Origin: Bacteroidales bacterium
GTDB taxonomy: Bacteria > Bacteroidota > Bacteroidia > Bacteroidales > UBA932
Direction of reading: 5' to 3'
Assembly: GCA_020026275.1 (NCBI GenBank)
Contig: JAHHQQ010000001.1
Location: forward strand, 124,001-188,000
Length of the DNA stretch: 64,000 nt
Below are positions 28,903 through 38,272 of this stretch, in pieces (the stretch's first letter is position 1; every line of letters starts with the position of its first letter). Below the pieces are notes generated by a model. It saw only the letters and a list, made by a program, of their open reading frames with translations, ran no database searches and was not told where the DNA came from. The position numbers were made by a program, and so were the translations under genes.

Positions 28903-28910
28903 TACCTTTG
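28903..28910 (+). promoter_or_regulatory. -7 box for rdgB
   Basis: TACCTTTG followed by CAATG, 30 bp before the rdgB start. Upstream sequence is AT-rich with no clear TTG box at 19 bp. Confidence 0.6.
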
Positions 28911-28940
28911 CAATGTATAAAAATTTTAATTTTCGTCATT

Positions 28941-29600
28941 ATGAAAATCGTATTTGCAACAGGCAATCTTGCAAAACTTCGTGAAGCGCAAGAGATTTTA
29001 GGCGGGGATTATGAATTGGCGACTCCCGCTGACATGGGAGTTGTGGAAGAAATTCCCGAAACGGGCAAAACGTTGAAGGAGAATTCCATACAAAAAGCGC
29101 AATACATCAAGGACCACTGCAACATCAATTGCTTTGCAGATGATACCGGTCTGGAGGTAGAAATCCTCAAGGGGGCTCCGGGTGTCTATTCAGCGAGATA
29201 TGCTGGTGAAAACCATGACTTCCAAGCCAATATGGAAAAACTTCTTTCTGAAATGGCACTTCATGAGAAAGAAGCATCCATGATCCGGGAATACGGGTTA
29301 GCCACTCCTCACGCAACGAGAAGGGCCCGGTTCAGAACCGTGATCACTTTGGTTCTAGATGGACATTGGCAATTCTTCGACGGTACGGTCGAAGGGATCA
29401 TTTCCCGTGAAAAGACAGGTACCAACGGATTTGGTTACGATCCAGTCTTCATTCCAGATTTCATTCCTGGAAAAGAGGGAGAACTGGTTCCTAATGTAGA
29501 AAGGATTTCCATGGCACAACTGTCTGACGATGAGAAGAATATGATTTCTCACAGAGGCAGGGCTCTCCGTGCAATGGCAGACTTCATCCACGCGCTTTGA
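28941..29600 (+). CDS. rdgB: XTP/dITP diphosphatase (RdgB/HAM1 family)
   Basis: 219 aa house-cleaning pyrophosphatase that removes non-canonical purine nucleotides (XTP, dITP). The start at 28941 is taken because the protein then begins MKIVFATGNLAKLREAQ, the conserved HAM1 start; an upstream ATG would fall on the promoter. Other signatures: ETGKTLKENS, FADDTGLEVE, GAPGVYSARYAG, the TNGFGYDPVF block and SHRGRALRAM near the end. All substrate and metal residues appear intact. It is slightly longer than Escherichia coli RdgB because of a charged insertion around residue 120 (EKEASMIREYG). Confidence 0.95.
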   Translation: MKIVFATGNLAKLREAQEILGGDYELATPADMGVVEEIPETGKTLKENSIQKAQYIKDHCNINCFADDTGLEVEILKGAPGVYSARYAGENHDFQANMEKLLSEMALHEKEASMIREYGLATPHATRRARFRTVITLVLDGHWQFFDGTVEGIISREKTGTNGFGYDPVFIPDFIPGKEGELVPNVERISMAQLSDDEKNMISHRGRALRAMADFIHAL

Positions 29601-29644
29601 TGGCCGGGCATTCCGATGCCGCACCAACAATAATCCCATTGGAC

Positions 29645-29675
29645 TACGGCTCAAGCCTTTGGGGCTGAGACCGTA
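29645..29675. repeat. Long imperfect hairpin downstream of rdgB
   Basis: TACGGCTCAAGCC and GGGCTGAGACCGTA pair around TTTG with single bulges (about 13 bp). No T tract follows on either strand. It lies between the rdgB stop and the true terminator at 29714, so it is probably a 3'-UTR RNA structure. Confidence 0.4.
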
Positions 29676-29713
29676 AATCCATTTTCAAGAAACTAATTCA
29701 TTTCAATATATTT

Positions 29714-29742
29714 ATCTCAGGTTTCCACCTGAGATTTTTTTT
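29714..29742 (+). terminator. Terminator of rdgB
   Basis: ATCTCAGGT, loop TTCC, ACCTGAGAT then TTTTTTT. A 9-bp perfect stem with a strong T tract. Confidence 0.9.
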
Positions 29743-29747
29743 ATTTG

Positions 29748-29755
29748 TAACTTTG
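29748..29755 (+). promoter_or_regulatory. -7 box for recO
   Basis: TAACTTTG matches TAnnTTTG, 55 bp before the recO start and directly after the rdgB terminator. The -33 position has no TTG. Confidence 0.5.
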
Positions 29756-29810
29756 TCTTGCCCACATGAACATTTCCCGTGAAACGGGGAAGGGGAAAAT
29801 TTTTGAATTT

Positions 29811-30461
29811 ATGACAGAGAATACCGAACTGATTGTCCTGAATTTTACCAAATTCCAAGAGAATTCCATCATCCTGCACACTTTGAGCAAGGAGTATGGA
29901 AGGAAGAGTTTCTTTGTCAAGCTGGGCAAGAAGGCCAATATGGCTTTGTTCCTGCCTTTGAACATCATCGAGGCGGACATCCAGCCCAATCCCAGGGCCA
30001 ACCTGTGGAATGCACGGAATTTCTCGACCCGCTTTCCGCTGTTCGGCATCCGCAACAATCTCTACAAGAACACCATGACTCTTTTCATGAGCGAAGTGCT
30101 GTTCAAGATTCTCCGGGAAGGGGGCATTGAAGAGGGCTTCTACGACTGGTGCATCCGGGAAATTCTGCTGCTGGATGCCATTGAAGAGGATTTCTCCAAT
30201 TTTCATATCCGGTTTCTGCTGGAACTCGCCGTGGCCATGGGATTCCGACCGACTTGGGAAGACATGGAGCCGTTTGCCGGGAAGGAAGCGGACAAAATAC
30301 GGACTTTCATGAATTCCGGCTTCGAAGATTCCATGCTGGTGCGCATGAAGGGGGAAACCCGCAACAAGTTGTGTGAGCACTTCATCTCCTATCTCGAATT
30401 CCATACGGAAACGACCCTCCATATCAAATCGCTGGCGGTGCTGAGGGAATTGTTCGTATAG
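29811..30461 (+). CDS. recO: RecO, DNA repair/recombination mediator protein
   Basis: 216 aa from ATG 29811, chosen because RecO proteins begin with an OB-fold strand pattern (LIVLNFTKFQENSIILHTLSKEYG) directly after the start; an upstream in-frame ATG would add 15 unrelated residues. After the OB-fold the protein is helical, with LLELAVAMGFRP and the terminal HIKSLAVLRELF typical of Bacteroidota RecO. RecO anneals single strands and loads RecA with RecR. The zinc-finger cysteines of many RecO proteins are not seen, as is common in this phylum. AAATTTT precedes the ATG by about 7 nt. Confidence 0.88.
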   Translation: MTENTELIVLNFTKFQENSIILHTLSKEYGRKSFFVKLGKKANMALFLPLNIIEADIQPNPRANLWNARNFSTRFPLFGIRNNLYKNTMTLFMSEVLFKILREGGIEEGFYDWCIREILLLDAIEEDFSNFHIRFLLELAVAMGFRPTWEDMEPFAGKEADKIRTFMNSGFEDSMLVRMKGETRNKLCEHFISYLEFHTETTLHIKSLAVLRELFV

Positions 30462-30469
30462 ATTATAAG

Positions 30470-30502
30470 AAAGGCGCATCCGTTGGGGATACGCCTTTTC
30501 CT
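30470..30502. terminator. Bidirectional terminator between recO and rnr
   Basis: AAAGGCG-c-ATCC, loop, GGAT-a-CGCCTTT followed by TTCCTTT; one C/A mismatch in the stem. It serves the convergent recO and RNase R genes. Confidence 0.8.
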
Positions 30503-30512
30503 TTATCTCGTG

Positions 30513-33062
30513 CTATTTGTCAGAGGATTCTGTCTTCTTGGTCTGGACAGATTTCCTTGGCTTGTCGCTTTTCTTTACCTTGTCGGTCTTTTTGGCTTTG
30601 TCGCTCTTCTTGGGCTTGTCGGTCTTTTTGGCCTTGGAAGGGGTCTTCTCTGATTTGCGGAAAGACTTTTCCAGTTTCTTCTTGGCCTCCTTGGCGGCTT
30701 TGATGACGGCCTTGATGGCAGACTTGCGGGATCCGTAGGTTTCTCCATCCGCCCCGGAGTAGTCAGCCAGCTGGACTTTCTCTTTCGGATCTGCGACAGA
30801 CTCCTGTACAACCGGCTCCGGATTGCTGAAGTTCTTCTTGGAACGGCTCTGACCCTTGCGACGTTCCTCTTCCCGTTTTGAACGGCTGCTCTTCCGGTTT
30901 TCCTTGCCGGACGGACGGGTGCCGCTGGCTTCTTTCCAGGAACGCCTTTCCTCCACTCTGCTTTCCAATTCGGTCTCGATCAGTTCATAATCCAGCAGCC
31001 GCTGGTCCAGATTGGTGGACTTGACGCGGATACGCACCGGATCACCCAGACGATAGACGACTCCCGTACGGCGGCCTACAATCTTGTAATGCTGCTCGTC
31101 GAATTCGAAGAAATCGGATTTGATGTCACGCAGCGGCACCATTCCTTCAATCTTGGTCGGTTCCACCTCAACATACATACCCCATTCGGTCAGACCGGAA
31201 ATGTGGCCGTCGTATTCTCCACCGACCTTGTCCTGCATGAACTCGACCAGCTTGTACTTGACGCTGTCTCTCTCCGCATTGGCGGCAATGACTTCGCGTT
31301 CGGAAGCATACTGGCATTGTGCGGAATAGTAGTCCTTGTTCTGGGAAGAAGCCCCATCCAGATACATCGCCAGAAGACGATGGACCATGGTGTCCGGATA
31401 ACGGCGGATTGGAGAGGTGAAATGGGTATAGAAGCGGAAAGCCAGACCATAGTGGCCAATATTGTCCGTGCTGTAACAAGCTTTGGACATGGAGCGGAGA
31501 GCCAGAATCTCAATGGCCTGGAACTCCGGCTTGTCTTTGGCGGAATCCAGCAGGGCATTCAGTTCCTTGGCAATCTTTCTGCCGTTTCCTTCTTCTCCCA
31601 ATTCGGTCTTGTAGCCGAAGAAGCCGGCAAAATCCTTGACTTTCATCAATTTCTCGGCGTTCGGTTCATCGTGGACACGGTAGATGAAAGTCTTCGCCTT
31701 TTTTCTTTCTTTGCCGTCCATATGACCTTCCGTTGCAATGAATTCCGCCACTGAACGGTTGGCCAACAACATAAATTCCTCAATAAGCCAGTTGGCTTCC
31801 CTCGTGAAGACTTGACGGACATCTGTCGGCTTGCCTTTTTCATCCACGACAACCTTCATTTCAGGACGCTCAAAACTGATGGCTCCCTCTGCGAAACGTT
31901 TTTTCCTCAGAATACTGGCCAAATGCCACAGCTGAAGGACAGCCTCTTTGGTTTCCACCGGCACCAGCACCTTCTGATCGGAATCATCGTGCATCTCCAC
32001 ATTCATGATTTCATCTGCCCGGTCAATGATTTCCTGGGCAGTGGAATAGGCGAAACGATAGTCTGACCTCATGACGGTACGGCCGAACCATTGGTTGAAC
32101 ACCTTTCCACGCGGAGTGATTTCAAACATGGCAGAGAAAGCCAGTTTGTCCTCGTTCGGACGAAGAGAACACAATTTGTTGCACAATTTCTCTGGCAGCA
32201 TCGGAATGGTACGGTCCACCAAATAAACAGAAGTGCCACGAGCTCGCGCTTCTTTGTCCACAACAGAATCTGGGGTCACATAATAAGAGACATCGGCAAT
32301 ATGGACACCCACTTCAAAATTTCCGTTCTCCAGAGCCCTGAAAGACAAGGCATCATCAAAATCCTTGGCATCTGCCGGATCAATGGTAAAGGTCAGGCGA
32401 TCCCGGAAATCGGTACGCCCCTTGAGGTCTTTGGCAGTAATCTCTTCTGAAATACTGTCTGCGGCATTTTCCACTTCCGGTTCAAAACGGTAAGGCAATC
32501 CATATTCCGCCAAGATAGCATGCATTTCCGTATCATTCTCACCCATCGGTCCAAGCACATCAATGACATGTCCATGAGGATTGGGCTCTCCCCTTCTCCA
32601 GTCATCCACGATGACGGCCACCTTCATGCCTTTCTGTTCATAAAGCGCATTGCGGTTTCCTTGCTTGTCCACCACATCTACGCTGATATCATATGGCATA
32701 TTCTTGCTCTGCATGAGCACCCATGCCTGATTTCCGACAACATGTAGAACTCCAATGAATGGCTTCTGAGATCTTTCCACAATCTCCACCACCTCTCCTT
32801 CCATCCTTCTGGTCGTGGTCTTCGGACTCTTGATCTTGACACGGACCATATCTCCGTTCAATGCACCCCTGGTCTTGTTGGCCCGGACATAAATGTCATC
32901 CTCCTGGCCTTCCACCTTCACAAAAACAAACCCTTCTCGGGTCATCTGCGCGATGCCGGTCACATCTGGAATGTTCTTCCTTTCTCTGACGCTCTTCCTG
33001 AAAACCTCATTTTTCTTCTTGGAATCGCCGCCACCATATCTTCTTTCATTTTTTCTACTCAT
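30513..33062 (-). CDS. rnr: RNase R (VacB), 3'-5' exoribonuclease
   Basis: 849 aa processive exoribonuclease that degrades structured RNA. Cold-shock-type OB domains lie in the first 190 residues, then the RNB catalytic domain with DPADAKDFDDA near 227-237, where the aspartates hold Mg. It continues to about 600, followed by an S1 domain at about 616-690 (GHISGLTEWGMYVEV). A long basic tail from about 700 ends in a lysine-rich repeat of KKTDKPKKSDKA type (period about six residues) at 800-845; the encoding DNA at 30540-30640 is correspondingly repetitive. Such basic tails bind RNA or ribosomes. The motifs are complete and the start at 33062 is the first ATG. Confidence 0.95.
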   Translation of the reverse strand: MSRKNERRYGGGDSKKKNEVFRKSVRERKNIPDVTGIAQMTREGFVFVKVEGQEDDIYVRANKTRGALNGDMVRVKIKSPKTTTRRMEGEVVEIVERSQKPFIGVLHVVGNQAWVLMQSKNMPYDISVDVVDKQGNRNALYEQKGMKVAVIVDDWRRGEPNPHGHVIDVLGPMGENDTEMHAILAEYGLPYRFEPEVENAADSISEEITAKDLKGRTDFRDRLTFTIDPADAKDFDDALSFRALENGNFEVGVHIADVSYYVTPDSVVDKEARARGTSVYLVDRTIPMLPEKLCNKLCSLRPNEDKLAFSAMFEITPRGKVFNQWFGRTVMRSDYRFAYSTAQEIIDRADEIMNVEMHDDSDQKVLVPVETKEAVLQLWHLASILRKKRFAEGAISFERPEMKVVVDEKGKPTDVRQVFTREANWLIEEFMLLANRSVAEFIATEGHMDGKERKKAKTFIYRVHDEPNAEKLMKVKDFAGFFGYKTELGEEGNGRKIAKELNALLDSAKDKPEFQAIEILALRSMSKACYSTDNIGHYGLAFRFYTHFTSPIRRYPDTMVHRLLAMYLDGASSQNKDYYSAQCQYASEREVIAANAERDSVKYKLVEFMQDKVGGEYDGHISGLTEWGMYVEVEPTKIEGMVPLRDIKSDFFEFDEQHYKIVGRRTGVVYRLGDPVRIRVKSTNLDQRLLDYELIETELESRVEERRSWKEASGTRPSGKENRKSSRSKREEERRKGQSRSKKNFSNPEPVVQESVADPKEKVQLADYSGADGETYGSRKSAIKAVIKAAKEAKKKLEKSFRKSEKTPSKAKKTDKPKKSDKAKKTDKVKKSDKPRKSVQTKKTESSDK

Positions 33063-33103
33063 ATTACCGGATTTTAGTTATTCTATTCTTACTTACAAAT
33101 AAC

Positions 33104-33111
33104 TATATTTG
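33104..33111 (+). promoter_or_regulatory. -7 box for gpmI
   Basis: TATATTTG followed by CAGATA, the same 14-base context as at rsgA. It gives a leader of about 80 nt. No TTG box at the expected place. Confidence 0.55.
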
Positions 33112-33199
33112 CAGATACAAATTTAATAAATAAAATATTGATTTGAATTAAATCGGAGAACAGATAAGTTTCAACAGAAATAATTAAATTTTCAATATA

Positions 33200-34729
33200 A
33201 TGGAAAAGAACAAGAAAGTGCTTCTCATGATCCTGGACGGATGGGGAGAAGGAAGATGTGATGATTCAAACGCAATTTGGAAACAGGGTACTCCAAACAT
33301 TGATGCCCTGAGAGCGAAATATCCACACAGCCACATTCAGGCATGTGGTGAATATGTCGGACTGCCAGAGGGCCAGATGGGCAACTCTGAAGTAGGCCAC
33401 ATGAACATTGGCGCAGGCCGTGTCGTATATCAGGATCTCGTGAAGATCAATATGGCATGCCGCAACCACACCCTTCTGGACAATCCAGAAATCAAATCTG
33501 TCTATGAGTATGTCAAGAAGACCGGCAAGAAACTCCACTTGATGGGACTTACCTCCACCGGTGGTGTCCACTCTTCACTGGAGCATGTCTATGAATTCTT
33601 GAATGTCGCCAAAGAAGAAGGTATCAGCAATGTATTCGTACATGCTTTCATGGATGGCCGTGACACAGACCCTCATAGCGGAAAAGGTTTCCTGGAAGAT
33701 CTTGAAAAGCACATGGCCCAGTCTACCGGCAAGATTGCCACTGTCTGCGGACGTTTCTATGCAATGGACAGGGACAAGAGATGGAACCGTGTCAAAGAAG
33801 CTTATGACCTGCTCGTAGAAGGAAAGGGCAACGCATTCGCTTCTGCCATCGAGGGTATCCAGGCTTCTTACGATGCTGACGTTACCGACGAGTTCGTGAA
33901 ACCGATCGTAGTGACCGATGCCACCGGACAACCTCTTGCAAAAATTGAAGAAGGCGATGCTGTCATCTTCTACAACTTCCGTAATGACAGGGCCCGTGAG
34001 ATCACTTCTGTACTCACCCAGCAGGATCTTCCAGAAGAGGGCATGCATACCCTGCCTCTCTATTTCTGCTGCCTGACTCCTTACGATGCTTCCTTCCAAG
34101 GTGTCCACATCCTCTTCGACAAGGAAATCGTGAAGAACACATTGGGAGAGACTGTTGCCAAAGCAGGCAAGAGACAGCTCCGTATCGCAGAAACAGAAAA
34201 ATATGCCCATGTCACCTTCTTCTTCAACGGTGGCCGTGAAGAACCTTTCGAGAACGAAGAGCGTATCCTGGTCAAATCTCCAAAAGTAGCCACTTACGAT
34301 CTCCAGCCAGAGATGAGCGCACCGGAAGTGGCCGCCAAACTGATTGATGCCATCAATTCCGAGAAAGAGGACATGATTATCCTCAACTTCGCTAATGGCG
34401 ATATGGTAGGTCACACCGGCATATATGAGGCCATTGAGAAAGCAGTGAAATGCATTGACGGTCTTGTAAAGGACGTAGTGGACGCAGCCATCGCTCACGA
34501 TTACGCTGTCCTGCTCACCGCTGACCATGGCAATGCAGACTACGCTGTCAATGAAGACGGTACACCTAACACTGCCCACTCATTGAACACCGTGCAGTTC
34601 ATCGTCATCAATGCAGGCGACGACGTGAAAGAAGTGAAAGACGGTGCCCTTTGCAACATTGCTCCTACCATGCTGAAGATCATGGGAATTCCTCAACCGG
34701 CCGACATGACCGCTGAGCCATTGATCTGA
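33200..34729 (+). CDS. gpmI: 2,3-bisphosphoglycerate-independent phosphoglycerate mutase
   Basis: 509 aa Mn-dependent enzyme interconverting 3- and 2-phosphoglycerate in glycolysis. The alkaline-phosphatase-type metal motif DGWG is at 14-17 and the phospho-acceptor serine lies in GNSEVGHMNIGAGR near 62. HAFMDGRDTDP and NFRNDRAREI form the substrate pocket, and TADHGNAD with AHS are the second metal site. All are intact and the length is standard. The gene has an AAATTTT element 7 nt before the ATG and codon use looks optimised, in line with high expression. Confidence 0.97.
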   Translation: MEKNKKVLLMILDGWGEGRCDDSNAIWKQGTPNIDALRAKYPHSHIQACGEYVGLPEGQMGNSEVGHMNIGAGRVVYQDLVKINMACRNHTLLDNPEIKSVYEYVKKTGKKLHLMGLTSTGGVHSSLEHVYEFLNVAKEEGISNVFVHAFMDGRDTDPHSGKGFLEDLEKHMAQSTGKIATVCGRFYAMDRDKRWNRVKEAYDLLVEGKGNAFASAIEGIQASYDADVTDEFVKPIVVTDATGQPLAKIEEGDAVIFYNFRNDRAREITSVLTQQDLPEEGMHTLPLYFCCLTPYDASFQGVHILFDKEIVKNTLGETVAKAGKRQLRIAETEKYAHVTFFFNGGREEPFENEERILVKSPKVATYDLQPEMSAPEVAAKLIDAINSEKEDMIILNFANGDMVGHTGIYEAIEKAVKCIDGLVKDVVDAAIAHDYAVLLTADHGNADYAVNEDGTPNTAHSLNTVQFIVINAGDDVKEVKDGALCNIAPTMLKIMGIPQPADMTAEPLI

Positions 34730-34750
34730 CCCCTCCGGAATCATATCAGA

Positions 34751-34795
34751 TTTATCATGATCGGACCTGCACAGGCCCCTTCATGATAAATTTTT
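34751..34795 (+). terminator. Terminator of gpmI
   Basis: TTTATCATGA and TCATGATAAA form a 10-bp outer stem enclosing a smaller GGACCTG/CAGGCC structure, followed by TTTTT. Confidence 0.88.
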
Positions 34796-34834
34796 ATCAA
34801 CTGAACCTATAACCAATATTCACAATAACACATT

Positions 34835-37033
34835 ATGAAAATAAAATTGTTTTCCATCCTCTCGGCAATTCTGTGCCTGACCTCCTGTGAATCTTGCTGC
34901 GACAATGACCTTACACAATTTGTCAATCCCAAAATAGGTAGTGGTGGACATGGACATGTATTTGTCGGAGCCAATGTCCCTTTCGGCATGGTCCAATTAG
35001 GCCCGACCAGCATTCCTCAGAGTTGGGATTGGTGCTCAGGTTATCATGAATCAGATTCTACAGTCATCGGATTCTCTCATACCCATCTTCAAGGAACCGG
35101 TATCGGGGATCTCTTCGATATAACGGTCATGCCGACGGTCGGAGACATCCAGTTGGGCAGGGGGACAGTTGAAGATATCCTTTCTGGTCAAGGCTCCTAC
35201 GCAGACCGCAGTCAGGAGATTTCCGTTCCTGGCTATTACAGCGTTCCGCTCCTCCGCTATGGGGTCAAAGCAGAAATGACTGCTACTGAACGAGTCGGCT
35301 TCCACCGGTACACTTTCCCAAAAAGTGACCAATCCTCCCTCGTATTTGATCTGCAAAATGGTGGATGTTGGGACAAAAGCATGGAAACCGGCATCGAAAT
35401 CGTAGACGACCAGACCATCAAAGGCTATAGATTTTCCAAAGGTTGGGCCAACAATCAGAAAATTTTCTTCTATGCCCGATTCTCCAAGGCTTTCGACAGC
35501 GAGGAGCTGGTTGAGACGGAACTTCCGACCGGAAAATGCGTAGTCTATGGAAAATTCAACTTCAAGACCGCTGAGAATGAACAGGTGCTCCTGAAAGTCG
35601 CCCTTTCCCCTGTCAGCACAGAAGGGGCCCAAGCCAACATGGAGGCGGAACTAGATGGATGGGACTTCGACTTGACCGTTTCTGCAGCCAAGGAAAAATG
35701 GAATCAAGCTCTGGGAAGAATCTGCATCGAGACATCCGACCCAAAGCAAAAGACCATCTTCTACACGGCCATGTACCACAGCCAAATTCATCCTGCTCTC
35801 TTCTGCGATGTAAACCAAGATTATAGAGGAGCAGATGACCGAATCTACAATGGTGAAGGAAAAGACACCTATACCATCTTCTCTTTATGGGACACTTATC
35901 GTGCTGAAATGCCTCTGCTCTGCATCATGCAACCAGAAAGAATGGAAAGTATGATTCATACCCTGTTGTCCATTCATGAACAGCAAGGGAAATTGCCAGT
36001 TTGGCACCTGATGGGTTGTGAGACAGATTGCATGGTCGGCAATCCAGGTGTCATAGCTACAGCAGATGCTCTGGTGAAAGGTTTTTGCAAAGAAGACAGA
36101 GAAAAGGCTTTTGATGCCTTGAAAACCAGTTCCTTGCTTCCAGACAGAGGCCAAGACTTGAGAATGAAATATGGCTTCATCCCTTCTGACCAGTTTATGG
36201 AATCAGTCGCTTATGATATGGAATACGCCATTGCAGATGCAGCTGTCGCCAATGTTGCCGAACTAATCGGCAATGTGGAGGACACACGCTATTTTCGAGA
36301 AAGGAGCCACTCCTATCGCAACTACTTCGATAAGGGAAGCCTCTTCTTCCGAGGGAAAAAAACCAATGGTGAATTTACCATGCCATTCAACCCCTATGCA
36401 TCCAGCCATCGTTCTGACGATTATTGCGAAGGAAATGCCTGGCAGTACTCCTGGTTGATGCCACATGACTTCGAGCATTTGACAGAAATGCTGGGTGGCA
36501 CCCAGGTCGTGGAAGAAAGACTGGACAGCCTGTTCAATACCAGAAGTGACATCGAAGGGGCGAATGCTTCACCTGACGTGAGCGGTCTTATCGGTCAATA
36601 TGCCCATGGCAACGAGCCAAGCCACCATATCATCTATTTCTACACCATGGCAGGTCTTCCTTGGAAGTCGGCAGACAGGGTGCGAGAAGTACTTAATACT
36701 ATGTATACCAATACTGAACAAGGCTTGCCAGGCAATGAAGACGAAGGGCAGATGTCCGCCTGGTACATCCTCTCCAGCTTGGGATTCTACCAGGTAGAAC
36801 CGGCATCCACCCATTTCTGGTTCGGCAGTCCGTCCATAAAGAAGGCAGATCTGAAAGTATCGGGAGGAACATTCCGCATCATCACTGAAAACAACAGTGA
36901 AAAAAACCGGTACATCCAGAGTATCCAGCTCAATGGAGAAGACTATACGCTCCCTTATCTCGATTACAATGATATTGTTGCCGGCGGAGAACTGGTCATC
37001 CGCATGGGGGCAGAAAAAACCAAATGGTTTTAG
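34835..37033 (+). CDS. GH92 family alpha-mannosidase lipoprotein
   Basis: 732 aa exported lipoprotein (lipobox LTSC, Cys18). Glycoside hydrolase family 92 enzymes are Ca-dependent exo-acting mannosidases that remove alpha-mannose from N-glycans or mannans. The family signatures are present: VNPKIGSGGHGHVF and GANVPFGMVQLGP at the N terminus, GFSHTHLQGTGI, the TGCE-like GCETDCMVGNPG segment in the catalytic barrel, and GNEDEGQMSAWYILSSLGFY with the catalytic acid region. Its length is typical. The next two genes encode a ROK kinase and mannose-6-phosphate isomerase, which makes mannose the probable product. No SusC/SusD pair accompanies it. Confidence 0.93.
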   Translation: MKIKLFSILSAILCLTSCESCCDNDLTQFVNPKIGSGGHGHVFVGANVPFGMVQLGPTSIPQSWDWCSGYHESDSTVIGFSHTHLQGTGIGDLFDITVMPTVGDIQLGRGTVEDILSGQGSYADRSQEISVPGYYSVPLLRYGVKAEMTATERVGFHRYTFPKSDQSSLVFDLQNGGCWDKSMETGIEIVDDQTIKGYRFSKGWANNQKIFFYARFSKAFDSEELVETELPTGKCVVYGKFNFKTAENEQVLLKVALSPVSTEGAQANMEAELDGWDFDLTVSAAKEKWNQALGRICIETSDPKQKTIFYTAMYHSQIHPALFCDVNQDYRGADDRIYNGEGKDTYTIFSLWDTYRAEMPLLCIMQPERMESMIHTLLSIHEQQGKLPVWHLMGCETDCMVGNPGVIATADALVKGFCKEDREKAFDALKTSSLLPDRGQDLRMKYGFIPSDQFMESVAYDMEYAIADAAVANVAELIGNVEDTRYFRERSHSYRNYFDKGSLFFRGKKTNGEFTMPFNPYASSHRSDDYCEGNAWQYSWLMPHDFEHLTEMLGGTQVVEERLDSLFNTRSDIEGANASPDVSGLIGQYAHGNEPSHHIIYFYTMAGLPWKSADRVREVLNTMYTNTEQGLPGNEDEGQMSAWYILSSLGFYQVEPASTHFWFGSPSIKKADLKVSGGTFRIITENNSEKNRYIQSIQLNGEDYTLPYLDYNDIVAGGELVIRMGAEKTKWF

Positions 37034-37103
37034 CTTTCCATAACGAATAAATGCCTATCTTTAAAGAATATAAATTACAACAGTCTATAATATATTGAAA
37101 CAT

Positions 37104-38213
37104 ATGTATAAAAATGATTCAAGAATCGTCCTCACCCTTGATGCTGGTGGTACCAATATGGTATTCGGTGCGATGAAGGGTGGTGAGTTCATTACTGATC
37201 TGGTCAGACTGCCATCCAATTCACAGAATCTGGATCTCTGCCTGCAGACCATTGTTCTGGGATTCAATCGAGTTATTGAAAAAATTGACGCCCGACCTTC
37301 CGCTATCAGTTTTGCCTTTCCTGGACCGGCTGATTATCCCAAAGGAATCATTGGCGGTTTTCTTCCAAATTTCCCTTCATTCAGAGATGGAGTCGCTCTA
37401 GGGCCCTTCCTTGAAAACAAGTTCCATGTTCCTGTATTCATCAACAATGATGGTGACATCTATGCCTATGGAGAAGCCATGGGAGGCGCTCTTCCTCTCG
37501 TAAACAGACGTCTGGAAGAATTGGGCAGCAGCAAACGCTACCACAACCTGATTGGCTATACTTTCGGAACTGGTTTCGGAATCGGTTGTGTCATTGACGG
37601 AAAATTGAACAGAGGAGACAATTCCTGCGTGGAAACCTTCTGTCTGAAACATCCGAAACTAGAAGGCACCATCATCGAAGACGGAGTTTCCATCAGAGCT
37701 ATCAAACGTGTCTATTCCGAATTAAGTGGAGAAAATGTCAGCAATCTGGAACCAAAAGACATCGCAGACATCGCGCTGGGAAAAGTACCGGGCAACAAAG
37801 AAGCCGCCCAAAAAGCCTTTGCTGAACTCGGAGAAATTGCCGGTGATGCCATGGCGACAGCGGCCACTCTGATGGACGGCATCATCTGCATCGGAGGAGG
37901 TCTGATGAATAGTTCTGACATGATTATGCCAAGCCTTCTCAAAACTATGAGAGGCAAAATCCACACTCTTTCCGGTGACGAGCTCAATCGTGTCCAGATG
38001 AAAGTTTATGACCTGGACAATCCTGATGAATTCGAACAATTTGCCAAAGGTGAAGCTCGTGAAATCAAAGTTTACGGAACCGACAAGACCGTAGTCTACG
38101 ATCCACAGAAACGCATCGGCATAATGAAGTCTCCGATTGGAGCCAGCCAAGCCATTTCATTGGGAGCCTACATCTTCGCATTGGATCAGCTGGACCAGAT
38201 GAACGAAGCCTAA
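37104..38213 (+). CDS. ROK family sugar kinase (candidate mannokinase/glucokinase)
   Basis: 369 aa from the ATG at 37104. The phosphate-binding loop is LDAGGTN near 12-18, the sugar site INNDGDIYAYGEAMGG near 112-125, and GYTFGTGFGIGCVIDG near 150 is the second nucleotide/sugar strand. The CxCGxxGCxE zinc motif usual in ROK proteins is absent: the corresponding stretch reads SCVETFCLKHPKLEG. No DNA-binding domain is present, so it is an enzyme rather than a NagC-type repressor. The setting between GH92 and ManA suggests phosphorylation of mannose. A TATCTTTA sequence at 37054 is a one-mismatch -7 box. Confidence 0.82.
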   Translation: MYKNDSRIVLTLDAGGTNMVFGAMKGGEFITDLVRLPSNSQNLDLCLQTIVLGFNRVIEKIDARPSAISFAFPGPADYPKGIIGGFLPNFPSFRDGVALGPFLENKFHVPVFINNDGDIYAYGEAMGGALPLVNRRLEELGSSKRYHNLIGYTFGTGFGIGCVIDGKLNRGDNSCVETFCLKHPKLEGTIIEDGVSIRAIKRVYSELSGENVSNLEPKDIADIALGKVPGNKEAAQKAFAELGEIAGDAMATAATLMDGIICIGGGLMNSSDMIMPSLLKTMRGKIHTLSGDELNRVQMKVYDLDNPDEFEQFAKGEAREIKVYGTDKTVVYDPQKRIGIMKSPIGASQAISLGAYIFALDQLDQMNEA

Positions 38214-38272
38214 ACGGATCCAACGTAATCAGACAGTACTACCACTCTGGAAGAAATAATGAAATTTTGATT

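Noticed and set aside
33575..34579. A 334-codon open frame on the minus strand opposite gpmI.
   Set aside because: gpmI is complete with all catalytic motifs; the antisense frame is composition-driven and shows no family features.
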